Assembly (NCBI GenBank): GCA_028873795.1
Contig: JAPPNP010000026.1
Coordinates: 196,304-260,303, forward strand
Direction of reading: 5' to 3'
From: Chloroflexota bacterium
GTDB lineage: Bacteria; Chloroflexota; UBA11872
Length of the DNA: 64,000 nucleotides
Under the pieces are notes generated by a model. The model saw only the letters and a list, made by a program, of their open reading frames with translations. It was not told the DNA's origin and searched no databases. Position 1 is the first letter of the stretch. The number at the start of each line of letters is the position of its first letter. Positions 17,364 through 25,272 of the stretch are shown here, one piece after another. Both the position numbers and the translations under genes were made by a program.

Positions 17364-17972
17364 CTACTCGGCCGGACCGGAAGCGGCGTGACTCCGGCGA
17401 GTCACGAAGCGCAGCACCACGATTCCGGCGATCAACACCACGATGAAGGCCAGGGCCAGCACATCAAAGTACTCATCGATCGCGGCCTCGATGGGGTCGC
17501 CGAAGAGGGTGATCAGCCCGCCGACGAGGAAGAAGCGGCCGGCGCGTCCGATCAGCGAGGCGAGCAGAAAGCGCTTGAAGTCGAGGCGGAACGCACCCGC
17601 CCCAATGGCGAAGACCTTGTAGGGAATGGGCGTAAACGCCGCGATGGAAACCGCCCACACGTCGCGCCGCTGAAATTGGCGCTCCACGTAGAGAATGCGG
17701 TCCTGCGCGAACAGTCGATTCAGAATCGGTCGGCCGCCTCGGAGTCCGATCCAATAGCCAAGCATGGCGCCCGTGAGCGAGCCGACGGTGGCCAGAGCGG
17801 CAAAGCCGAAGGTGAACGGCAGGTTGCCCACCATCAGCGCGATCATCAGGCCGTCGGGCGGTATCGGGAAGAAGCTCGACTCCCAGAACGCCAGCACCAG
17901 GAGCGCCAATGCGCCCCAGGGCGTATCGGCCCAATCCAGCACCCAGTGACCGAGGTCGGAAATTAGCTGCAT
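17364..17972 (-). CDS. VTT/DedA-like membrane protein (YqaA type)
   Basis: A 202-aa membrane protein of the DedA/YqaA family. Segments: ALALLVLAFWESSFFPIPPD (the family's E-x(2)-F-P-x-P-P motif), a Gly-rich helix GSLTGAMLGYWIGLRGG, TPIPYKVFAIGAGAFRL, RAGRFFLVGGLI, and a last helix VLALAFIVVLIAGIVVL. The family is tied to lipid flipping and membrane homeostasis. It is probably cotranscribed with the downstream NUDIX gene. Distinct from the first VTT protein at 2143. Confidence 0.85.
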   Translation of the reverse strand: MQLISDLGHWVLDWADTPWGALALLVLAFWESSFFPIPPDGLMIALMVGNLPFTFGFAALATVGSLTGAMLGYWIGLRGGRPILNRLFAQDRILYVERQFQRRDVWAVSIAAFTPIPYKVFAIGAGAFRLDFKRFLLASLIGRAGRFFLVGGLITLFGDPIEAAIDEYFDVLALAFIVVLIAGIVVLRFVTRRSHAASGPAE

Positions 17973-18011
17973 GAGCGTGCCGGATGGCGGAGGCGGGGCA
18001 TGCGGCGATCC

Positions 18012-19637
18012 TCAGGACGTGGTGGTGAAGTGCGTCGCAACGACAAACGACTCGCCGTTGCGCAGGCCGGTGACCCGCACATGATAGAGAGTGTTCGGGG
18101 CTAGGGGGTCGTTCGGGATGAGGGCTAGGGCGCGCCGCCACTCGCTGACCGAGCGGGTGACCGCGACGGGCGCGCCGCCTTCCGGCGTCACGGTGGCCTC
18201 GCCCCACGACACGCGGTCCCCGAGGCCGAAGATGAGGGTGATCGGCGGGCCGACCGGTCGGGGCACGCCGGGCGCGGGATCGGGCCATTCGGCGCCGTCC
18301 CAGGTGTGCGGCACGCCAACGGCGGCGTCGCGCGGCATCACCGAAGGCAAGGGCACGTCCGCCGTGTGGCGCGGCGAGAGCCCCACGTTGAACACGGCGG
18401 CGCGGGTGCCATCCGCGGAGGCCCAGCCGTAGCCGACGTGGACCGCCGACGGGTGCACGAACATATAGCGGTGGAACACGGTCCCCAGGGCCCATTCCAG
18501 CGTGCGCGCGGGCGGCAGGAAGCCGAAGGTCTCGTCCACCCAGCCCAATGGGTATCCGGCGGCGTCCGCCCGGTCGCCGATGGTGCGTCCGGTGAAGCCG
18601 GGCTTGCCGGCGACCTCGGTGTGCAGGCCGCCCGACGTGGGGTCATTGCGGTTGATCACGTAGTAGTCGGCGTGGGACTGCGCGGCCTGCATCAGCGCCG
18701 GGTGTGCGGACAGCGGGGGCAGCCCAAGGTCGGCGCGCACCTCGTTCATGCGTTCCACGACCACGTCGCCGCTGACGCTGACGGTCGGGGTCGGTGCAGG
18801 GGTCGAGGTCGGAGTCGCGGTAGGAGTCGGGGCAGCTGTTGGAGTAGGAGTCGAAGCCGGAGTCGAAGCTGGAGTCGGTGCCGGAGTCGAGGCCGGGGTC
18901 GGGTCGGCGCCCTCCCGGCGCGGCTGCAGGACCGATTCCGGGAACAGCCCAAGTTGCTTGGCCAGATCGCCGCCGTTGGCGATGGTCACCTCGCCCGCGC
19001 GCGCCCAGGGGGTGTTGATGTGCCAGAGCTGGATCACGGCCCGCTGCGCGCGGATGGCGCTCATGCCGTCGTAGTGCACGATTTCGGACGTCGGCAGCCC
19101 GAACCAGCGCAAGGGGTCGTCGGGTCCGAAGTAGGCGTCGCGTATCGGCGTGCTGGAATCCATGAAGCCCCAGCGACGGCCGATGATCTGGTTCCAGGAG
19201 AACCCCTGCTCCTCGGGGAAGGTCTGGTGCCGCGGTACCAACAGCCGGGCCAACTCGTCGTCGAGGCCCGCGCGATTGAGCTCGTCGAAGATGTTGATGA
19301 ACATCACCTGGGACGTGGCCGGATGCCACTGGAACACCAGCTTCTGCATCACCTGGACGGTGAAGCCGAGCCACTCGAAGCGCTGGCTCACGGGGTAGCC
19401 CACGACGTGCGGACCGCCCAGTTCCTGGAAGCGTGTCCAGAAGGGAATGCCGTCGGCGTCGCTGACGAGGTAGCCGGCGCCCGGCGCGGCCTCGCCCGCG
19501 GCCTGGGTGTAGACGTGCCCGCCGGGCACGGCGTAGTCCGCGTCCTGGGCAAACGCCGACCCGGCCGTGGCCCAGACCGCGAGGGCCAGGATCACGGCCC
19601 CGAGCCGCCACCAGCGCGCAACGCTCGCCCGGACCAT
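18012..19637 (-). CDS. Secreted CAP/SCP-domain protein with Pro/Thr-rich linker
   Basis: A 541-aa exoprotein. A signal peptide (VILALAVWATAGSAFAQ) precedes a roughly 200-aa domain with GPHVVGYPVSQRFEW and FGLPTSEIVHYDG, common in Chloroflexota exoproteins. A low-complexity TPAPTPAST linker (about residues 245-290) then leads to a CAP domain: VVERMNEVRADLGLPPL, ALMQAAQSHADYY and VHVGYGWASADGTRAAVFNVG. CAP proteins are secreted and often peptidase- or lipid-binding-like; the function here is unknown. The tail (about 90 aa) is a beta-rich module with YHVRVTGL. Confidence 0.85.
   Translation of the reverse strand: MVRASVARWWRLGAVILALAVWATAGSAFAQDADYAVPGGHVYTQAAGEAAPGAGYLVSDADGIPFWTRFQELGGPHVVGYPVSQRFEWLGFTVQVMQKLVFQWHPATSQVMFINIFDELNRAGLDDELARLLVPRHQTFPEEQGFSWNQIIGRRWGFMDSSTPIRDAYFGPDDPLRWFGLPTSEIVHYDGMSAIRAQRAVIQLWHINTPWARAGEVTIANGGDLAKQLGLFPESVLQPRREGADPTPASTPAPTPASTPASTPTPTAAPTPTATPTSTPAPTPTVSVSGDVVVERMNEVRADLGLPPLSAHPALMQAAQSHADYYVINRNDPTSGGLHTEVAGKPGFTGRTIGDRADAAGYPLGWVDETFGFLPPARTLEWALGTVFHRYMFVHPSAVHVGYGWASADGTRAAVFNVGLSPRHTADVPLPSVMPRDAAVGVPHTWDGAEWPDPAPGVPRPVGPPITLIFGLGDRVSWGEATVTPEGGAPVAVTRSVSEWRRALALIPNDPLAPNTLYHVRVTGLRNGESFVVATHFTTTS
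18785..18906. repeat. Hexameric low-complexity repeat (GGAGTC-type) in a coding linker
   Basis: Degenerate tandem GGAGTC/GGGGTC units that encode the Thr-Pro-rich linker of the CAP protein on the minus strand. Such a tract is prone to length change by slippage in steps of six bases, which would keep the frame. Confidence 0.75.
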
Positions 19638-19789
19638 GCCGCGATGGTAGCGGCTGAGGCGTAAACGCGGCGTGTACTACGGCGGCGAGTTGTCCCGTAG
19701 GCGGGCGAGTTCGCATACGTGTTCGGCGTTTAACTTCGACCCCGAACCTTGACCCGGTCAGGCCGCGAGCGATCGGGCCGGCCGTGCTG

Positions 19790-19875
19790 CGGGCGGCCAC
19801 AAGGGCCGCCCCTACCCCGGAGGAGTCACCAGGCGAGCGGCCAAATCGTAGGGGCGGTTCGCGAACCGCCCTTCC
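19790..19875. repeat. Intergenic palindromes (GGGCGGCCacaaGGGCCGCCC; GGGGCGGTTCgcGAACCGCCC)
   Basis: Two hairpin-forming units in the gap between yraN and the CAP gene. They belong to the GGGCGGxxC...GxxCCGCCC series also at 50705-50776 and inside the MITE-like elements. They may act as a terminator for the yraN transcript or be mobile repeats. Confidence 0.6.
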
Positions 19876-19878
19876 GGG

Positions 19879-20301
19879 CTAGTCGCCGACGGCGTTTTCG
19901 ATGACCTCGACCGTATGGCCGCCATCCGGCGCGACGTCGATCGCGACCACGTCGATCCGCCAGTCCGTGGCGTCGGCGGTCTGGGCATAGCGGCGACCGA
20001 GGGCTACGAGGCGCCTCGCCTCGGTGGTCGAGATGGCCTCCCGCGCCTCGCCGAAGGCGCCGGTGCGGCGCGTCTTGACCTCGACGAGGACCACGGTTTC
20101 GCCCTGGCGGGCCACCAGGTCCACCTCGCCGCGGCCGACGCGTTGGTTGCGCTCGAGCACTGCGTATCCCCTCCGGCGCAGCTCGCGCGCGGCCAGGTCT
20201 TCACCCCATCGGCCCAGCGCGGCACGGTCCTCGACGGGAGCGCGACCGTCCCCGCGGAAACCGCGCAGCTTGGCGAATAGGGCGGCGGCCCAGGCTTTCA
20301 C
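19879..20301 (-). CDS. UPF0102 protein, YraN family (nuclease-like)
   Basis: A 140-aa protein of the YraN family. GRWGEDLAARELRRRGY, NQRVGRGEVDLVAR and LVEVKTRR give the GExDLV...EVK pattern of a PD-(D/E)xK-like nuclease fold. It lies last in the minus-strand series rplS-rnhB-yraN, an order seen in many bacteria. The biological role of YraN is unsettled. Confidence 0.9.
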   Translation of the reverse strand: MKAWAAALFAKLRGFRGDGRAPVEDRAALGRWGEDLAARELRRRGYAVLERNQRVGRGEVDLVARQGETVVLVEVKTRRTGAFGEAREAISTTEARRLVALGRRYAQTADATDWRIDVVAIDVAPDGGHTVEVIENAVGD

Positions 20302-20317
20302 GGGCGCGAGGCTTTGG

Positions 20318-20932
20318 CTAGGCGGCCGGTGCGACGCGCCGGCACTCGGCCACCGGGCGGAAACTCGCGCGGTGCAGCGGCGACGGCCCCTCGGCGGCCA
20401 GCGCCTGGCGATGCGCCGGTGTGCCGTAGCCCTTGTGGCGACCGAAGCCGTAGGCCGGGTGCTGGAGGCCGAGGCGCTGCATCAGCTCGTCGCGGGCGAC
20501 CTTGGCGCACACCGAGGCGGCGGCGACGGCCAGGCAGGTGGCGTCGGCGCGCACGATGGCGTCTTGTGCGTTCGCATAGTGGCAATCGGCGGGCAGGGGA
20601 AAGGCGTCCACAATCACGTGGTCGGGGGCCACCGGCAGCGCGTCCAGCGCGCGCAGCATGGCCAGGCGCGAGGCCGCGGCGATGCCGATGCGGTCGATCA
20701 GCCGCGGAGAGGCGTAGGCCACGCGGGCGGCGACGGCGGTGGCGTGCACGCGGGCGCTCCAGTGGCGGCGATCGGCGGCGCTGAGCTGCTTGGAGTCGGT
20801 CAAGCCCCAGAGCAGGCGCCGGTCCTCGTAGACGCTTGGCGGAAGGATCACCGCGGCCGCCGTCACCGGCCCGGCCCAAGCCCCGCGGCCGGCCTCGTCG
20901 ACCCCGGCGATGCGCCGCCGGCCGCGATGCAA
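20318..20932 (-). CDS. rnhB: Ribonuclease HII
   Basis: Cleaves RNA in RNA-DNA hybrids and single ribonucleotides in DNA. IAGVDEAGRGAWAGPV holds the first two catalytic acids (Asp-Glu), followed by LTDSKQLS, VIVDAFPL, AIVRADATCLAVAAASVCAK (Asp) and HPAYGFGRHKGYGT. The TTG at 20932 (MHRGRRRIAGVDEAG) is the start nearest the conserved domain; a longer frame back to 21076 would run into rplS. It lies between rplS and yraN. Confidence 0.93.
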   Translation of the reverse strand: MHRGRRRIAGVDEAGRGAWAGPVTAAAVILPPSVYEDRRLLWGLTDSKQLSAADRRHWSARVHATAVAARVAYASPRLIDRIGIAAASRLAMLRALDALPVAPDHVIVDAFPLPADCHYANAQDAIVRADATCLAVAAASVCAKVARDELMQRLGLQHPAYGFGRHKGYGTPAHRQALAAEGPSPLHRASFRPVAECRRVAPAA

Positions 20933-21008
20933 TAGCGCAAACTCGTGGGGGAGTTCCTGGATCCGAGGCTGGGAGGCGGCGGGAACCCCACACCCCCCTC
21001 GGATGCTG

Positions 21009-21356
21009 CTAGGCGCGCCGCTCCTTGACGCGGGCGGCCCGACCGACGCGGTCGCGCAGATAGTACAGCTTGGCACGGCGCACCTTGCCGCGGCGCGTCA
21101 CTTCGATGTCCCGCACAATCGGCGAGTGCAGCAGGAACGTGCGCTCGACCCCGAGACCATGCGTCACGCGCCGCACGGTGAAGTTCTCGTTCACCCCGCC
21201 GCCGCGTCGACGAATCACCGTGCCTTCGAAGACCTGCACGCGCTCGTTGTCGCCTTCGCGCACCGTCACGTGGACGCGCACCGTGTCCCCGACCTGGAAT
21301 TCGGGAACCTCGTCCCGCAGTTGGGCGCGCTCGAACTCGTCGATCAGGCTTGCCAT
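21009..21356 (-). CDS. rplS: 50S ribosomal protein L19
   Basis: A 115-aa ribosomal protein at the 30S-50S interface. [33 protein letters not shown] and the C-terminal [25 protein letters not shown] are diagnostic. In many genomes rplS ends the rpsP-khpA-rimM-trmD operon. Here it heads a separate minus-strand unit about 2.5 kb away from rpsP and divergent from it. Confidence 0.97.
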   Translation of the reverse strand: MASLIDEFERAQLRDEVPEFQVGDTVRVHVTVREGDNERVQVFEGTVIRRRGGGVNENFTVRRVTHGLGVERTFLLHSPIVRDIEVTRRGKVRRAKLYYLRDRVGRAARVKERRA

Positions 21357-21504
21357 GCGATTGCCGCTCGTCGGGACGCTATCTGCCCGCCGGGGCGATA
21401 GCGTGGGGATCCGGTGCGCCCGTTCTGGGCGCGGGAGGCCACCCTACCACAAGGCGGGCGCGTTGCCGGTAAGGGGGGCGACGCATGCGTGGCCTCTCCA
21501 GGAT

Positions 21505-21715
21505 CGTCACCCCGGCGAAGAGCCTGCCCCGTACTCGATACGGGGCCGGGGTCCAGGTCCGCCGGAAGGACCCGCTCACTCCAACTCTCGCCATCAAGGA
21601 GACAGTTGAAGAGTCCGGTACGGGCGGGCTTCGGACGCGCCCGCCGCCAAGCGTCCGACGCACCTTCAAATTCGACCGAACTGGATTCCGGCCTCCGCCG
21701 GAATGACGGAGGGGA
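21505..21715. mobile_element. MITE-like element copy 4 plus inverted fragment
   Basis: 21598-21714 repeats the plan of 4894-5053: AAGGAGAC start, GGGCGGGCTTCGGACGCGCCC, then GGATTCCGGCCTCCGCCGGAATGACGGAGGGG. Just left, 21508-21556 carries GGCGAAGAGCCTGCCCCGTA, which is the inverse of the central insert of copy 1 (about 4989-5020). The 519-bp gap between rplS and the VanW gene is filled mainly by these repeats and shows no gene. Confidence 0.7.
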
Positions 21716-21875
21716 ACGCCCCCGTATCGGTGCCTGCCCCAAACTCGATACGGGCGCTGGACCTGGCGACACGCACGCGCATTGACCAGTAAGTCCCACG
21801 ACCTCAATCACGCTGCAAACGCCGGAATCGTTCCTATACTGAATTCGTCCATGGCGCTGTGAGCCTGCTTGCTCA

Positions 21876-23762
21876 ATGACCCGTCGCCAGATGCTCATCA
21901 CCACCACTGCCGGTGGCATTGGCGCCGCCGCCGCCGCCGTCGCGGGCTGGACCGCGTTCGTGGCGGTGCGCGAAGCCAAGCTCGTCAACCAATTCCGCCA
22001 GGGCGTGGTCGTTGACGGGGAGCCGCTGGTCGGTCTGACCTTTGACGAGGCCGTGGCCCGCGCGCGGGCTCGGTGGGGGCCCTACATCGAGAGTCCCATC
22101 GTCCTGCGACTTGGTGGGCGCGCCTGGACGCCGACCGCCGACGAGATCGGCATCTCGGTGGACTTCATGACGCCCCTGCGCGAAGCCTACGCCTGGCGCC
22201 GCGATGCGGCGCTGAGCGATCAGGTGCTGGGCCGCGCGCCCGGCGGGCCGGGCGCTTATGACGGGCACACCGTGGTCAACTTCGATCCCACGCTCTTTCA
22301 GGCCTACCTGGAGCGCATCGCCGCCTCGGTGCACCTCGATCCCGTGGACAGCGTGCTGCGGATCGAGGAGCAGGCTGGCCGCCGCCAGCTCGTCGTCGAT
22401 CCGTCCCGCGAGGGCCGACAGCTCGCGCCCGCCGGCTATGCGGAGAGCGTGGCCGGCAACCTGCGCCCGCCGACGCGGCTGGTGGTGGACCTGGCGTCCG
22501 AGGTCATCGCGCCGGCCGTCGTCGAAGATCAGCTCGACCCCATCGCCGCTGATGCCGCCGGCTTGCTCGACGGGTCCATAGGGCTCAACACGCCGTGGGC
22601 AAGCTGGAAGGTGGCTCGCGATTCGCTGGTCGGCGACGTCGCGATTGACGGCCCCGCCGACGATCCGAAGGTCAAGATCTCGCTGGACTACGCGTCGTTC
22701 GAGCGCCTTGCGCGGCAGATTGCCGAGCGTCTGCATGTCGCACCCAGGGACCCGCGCATCCGGATGAGTGGGTCGGGCGAAGTCGTCCCGCTCGACGAGG
22801 GCCACGCGGGCCGGCAGGTCGACGTCGAGAAGCTCTGGTCGCGCGTGCGGACTGCGTTCGCCGGCGGCGAATCGGCGGTGCAGGTGCCCATCGTCGTCGT
22901 CCGGCCCGACGTCAGCCGGCTGACGGCCAAAGCGCTGCAGTTCGACAATGTCATCGCCGTCGGCGAGTCGATCTTTTGGGGCTCCGAGGACAACCGGATC
23001 CACAACATCGATCACGGATCGCGGCTCATCGACGGCGCCATCATCGCGCCCGGCGAGTCCTTCTCCCTCAACGAGACGGTTGGTCCGATCACCGAGGCGA
23101 ACGGCTTCGTGGAGGGACTGGTCATCGCGCCGACGCGCACCGAGCCCGGCGTCGGCGGCGGCATCTGCCAGGTGTCCACCACGCTCTTCCGGGCGCTGTT
23201 TTGGGCCGGCCTGCCCATCGACGAGCGCTGGCAGCATGTCTATCGCGTGGGGTACTACGAGCTGGGCGAAAACAGCCCGCCCGGATTCGATGCGGCCATC
23301 TGGCAGCCGCGTCAGGACCTGCGGGCGACGAACGACACCCCCAACTACATCTTGATTCGGCGGGAGTTCGACGCGCTGAACCAGACCTTGAGCTTCAAGA
23401 TTCTCGGCGCACCCATTGGGCGCCAGGTCACGCTTGATTCGTCGCGCGCGGACATCGCCGAGCCGCCGCCGCCGGTGGTCGTGGCCAACCCCGAGCTCGA
23501 ACCCGGCGAAGTGAAGCAGACGGACTCGGCCCGCGAGGGCATGAAGACCGTGATCTACCGCCACGTGGCGCTCGGCGATCAGGTGCTGTTCAGGGACCAG
23601 TTTGCGTCCCTGTTCAGGGCCTGGCCGGAGCGTTGGGAGGTCGGACCCAACGAGGACGGCTCGCTGGACACGAGCCAGATTCCCGACTACGTGCCGCCCG
23701 ACGGCGAGGCGCCGGACGACGAAGCGCCGGCCGAAAACGGGGAGTCGACCGCCCAGTCTTAG
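21876..23762 (+). CDS. VanW-family exported protein
   Basis: A 628-aa protein with a Tat-like N-terminus (MTRRQMLITTTAGGIGAAAAA) and a hydrophobic helix, so likely exported and membrane-anchored. Peptidoglycan-binding-4-type repeats (EADEIGISVDF-like segments) occupy the middle. The VanW domain follows at about residues 375-500: APGESFSLNETVGP, GGGICQVSTTLFRALFWAGL, ERWQHVYRVGYY. VanW proteins are linked to cell-wall metabolism, but no activity is established. A Pro/Glu-rich tail ends the protein. Confidence 0.88.
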   Translation: MTRRQMLITTTAGGIGAAAAAVAGWTAFVAVREAKLVNQFRQGVVVDGEPLVGLTFDEAVARARARWGPYIESPIVLRLGGRAWTPTADEIGISVDFMTPLREAYAWRRDAALSDQVLGRAPGGPGAYDGHTVVNFDPTLFQAYLERIAASVHLDPVDSVLRIEEQAGRRQLVVDPSREGRQLAPAGYAESVAGNLRPPTRLVVDLASEVIAPAVVEDQLDPIAADAAGLLDGSIGLNTPWASWKVARDSLVGDVAIDGPADDPKVKISLDYASFERLARQIAERLHVAPRDPRIRMSGSGEVVPLDEGHAGRQVDVEKLWSRVRTAFAGGESAVQVPIVVVRPDVSRLTAKALQFDNVIAVGESIFWGSEDNRIHNIDHGSRLIDGAIIAPGESFSLNETVGPITEANGFVEGLVIAPTRTEPGVGGGICQVSTTLFRALFWAGLPIDERWQHVYRVGYYELGENSPPGFDAAIWQPRQDLRATNDTPNYILIRREFDALNQTLSFKILGAPIGRQVTLDSSRADIAEPPPPVVVANPELEPGEVKQTDSAREGMKTVIYRHVALGDQVLFRDQFASLFRAWPERWEVGPNEDGSLDTSQIPDYVPPDGEAPDDEAPAENGESTAQS

Positions 23763-23844
23763 GCGCCGTGTAGCATAATGTCGGCCCAGGGCAGCCTTGC
23801 GGCTGCTCGATTCATCTCGCCTCTCACGTTTGGAGCACCGTCGT

Positions 23845-24114
23845 ATGTTGCGAATCCGCCTGGCGCGGCTTGGTCGAAGGAACCGCCCGCACTATCGCGT
23901 GGTGGTCGCCGAACGCCGCTCGGGCCGTGACGGCCGCCGCATCGACGAGCTCGGCCACTACGATCCGCTCACCGAGCCGTCCACCGTCGTGCTGGACGTC
24001 CCTCGAACCGAGGAGTGGATCCGCAAGGGCGCCCAGCCGACCGAGCGCGTGAGCAAGCTGTTGGCGATTGCGCGCGAGGCTGCGGCTGCCGCCCCGGTCG
24101 CCGACGGCGAGTAG
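23845..24114 (+). CDS. rpsP: 30S ribosomal protein S16
   Basis: An 89-aa protein starting MLRIRLARLGRRNRPHYRVV, with AERRSGRDGR and the IDELGHYDPLTEP motif diagnostic of S16. ATG 23845 is chosen over an upstream in-frame ATG because S16 always begins at this motif. It heads the short operon rpsP-khpA-trmD, with khpA only six bases downstream. Confidence 0.97.
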   Translation: MLRIRLARLGRRNRPHYRVVVAERRSGRDGRRIDELGHYDPLTEPSTVVLDVPRTEEWIRKGAQPTERVSKLLAIAREAAAAAPVADGE

Positions 24115-24120
24115 GCTCCG

Positions 24121-24357
24121 TTGGACGAGTTGATCGAATTCATCGGCCGGAATCTGGCCACGGTACCGGATGAGGTTCGCGTGGAGCGCTTTCGGCGTCA
24201 CCACCTACACGTCTACAAGCTGTTCGTGGATCCGCAGGATATGGGCCGGGTCATCGGGCGTCAGGGCCGGGTGGCCATCGCGATCCGGGCGGTGATGCAG
24301 GCGGCGCCCATCAGCCAGGGGCGTCGGCTGGCGCTCGACATCCAGGAGGCCAGCTAG
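24121..24357 (+). CDS. khpA: KH-domain RNA-binding protein KhpA
   Basis: A 78-aa single-KH protein: DELIEFIGRNLATVPDEV, then MGRVIGRQGRVAIAIRAVM, which contains the GxxG loop (GRQG). KhpA binds RNA with KhpB/Jag and affects cell-wall elongation in Firmicutes. It has a TTG start six bases after rpsP, as expected in this conserved operon. In the usual order rimM follows; here about 125 bp without a gene precede trmD. Confidence 0.93.
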   Translation: MDELIEFIGRNLATVPDEVRVERFRRHHLHVYKLFVDPQDMGRVIGRQGRVAIAIRAVMQAAPISQGRRLALDIQEAS

Positions 24358-24483
24358 GCGTCATCGTCCGGAGCGGCCGCGACGCCGGACGGTGAGCCGG
24401 GCGTCCCCGGAAGGTCCGTCGCGGCCCAGCGGGTTTCCGGCGTACGCTTGTCCGACCGCGATTTAACCGGAGGGTCGGAGGGC

Positions 24484-25272
24484 GTGCGCGTTGACGTCGT
24501 CACCATCTTCCCGGGCATGGTCGAACCCGTCTTGGCGCAAAGCCTGCTGGGCAAGGCGCGCGAGCGCGGACTGATCGACGTGCAGGTGCACGACCTGCGG
24601 CGCTGGGCCGACCCGCCGCACCGGCAGGTGGACGACTACGCCTACGGCGGCGGGCCCGGCATGCTGATGAAGCCCGAGCCGATCGTGCGCGCCGTCGAGG
24701 AGTTGCGCACGGAGGCTTCGTGGACCGTGCTGCTCTCACCGCAGGCCCAGCCCCTCACCCAGCCGGCCGTGCGGCGTCTGGCCGAGCGGCAACACCTCAT
24801 CCTCGTCTGCGGACGCTACGAGGGCGTCGACGACCGGGTGCGCGACCTGGTCATCGACGAGGAAATCAGCATTGGCGACTACATCGTCGCCGGCGGCGAG
24901 GTGCCGGCCCTGGTCCTCATCGAGGCGACCTCGCGGCTGATCCCGGGCGTCGTCGGGTGCGGTGACTCCGTACGGGACGAGTCGCATGCCGCGGGTCTGC
25001 TGGAATATCCGCAATACACCAGGCCCGAGGAATTCCGCGGACGTCGCGTTCCGGCGACGCTGCTGAGCGGCGACCACGGACGCGTCGCGGATTGGCGGCG
25101 CGCCCACGCACTGCGGCGCACGCTCGACCGGCGGCCCGATCTGCTCTCGGAGCCGGACCTCACGGAGGCGCAGCGGCGACTGCTGGCGGAATTCGACAGT
25201 GGCGGCCAGGACGATACGAGTGAGCAGCCGCCCCGGCCGTCCTCGGGCCGCGACGACGAGGCGTCTGCGTGA
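24484..25272 (+). CDS. trmD: tRNA (guanine-N1)-methyltransferase TrmD
   Basis: Methylates G37 of tRNAs with a G36 anticodon base, preventing +1 frameshifting. VRVDVVTIFPGM, YGGGPGMLMKPEP, VCGRYEGVDDRV and SIGDYIVAGGEVPALVLIEA form the SPOUT trefoil knot, followed by YTRPEEFRG. GTG 24484 is chosen because GGAGGGTCGGAGGG lies just upstream and the family starts at this point. A roughly 25-residue acidic, Ser-rich tail is extra. Its stop overlaps the start of the GroEL-like gene (GTGA). Confidence 0.96.
   Translation: MRVDVVTIFPGMVEPVLAQSLLGKARERGLIDVQVHDLRRWADPPHRQVDDYAYGGGPGMLMKPEPIVRAVEELRTEASWTVLLSPQAQPLTQPAVRRLAERQHLILVCGRYEGVDDRVRDLVIDEEISIGDYIVAGGEVPALVLIEATSRLIPGVVGCGDSVRDESHAAGLLEYPQYTRPEEFRGRRVPATLLSGDHGRVADWRRAHALRRTLDRRPDLLSEPDLTEAQRRLLAEFDSGGQDDTSEQPPRPSSGRDDEASA

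Noticed and set aside
18781-18906. Tandem short repeats that look CRISPR- or minisatellite-like
   Set aside because: Six-base units without spacers, in frame with the Thr-Pro linker of the CAP protein; a coding low-complexity tract. No CRISPR array is seen anywhere in the window.
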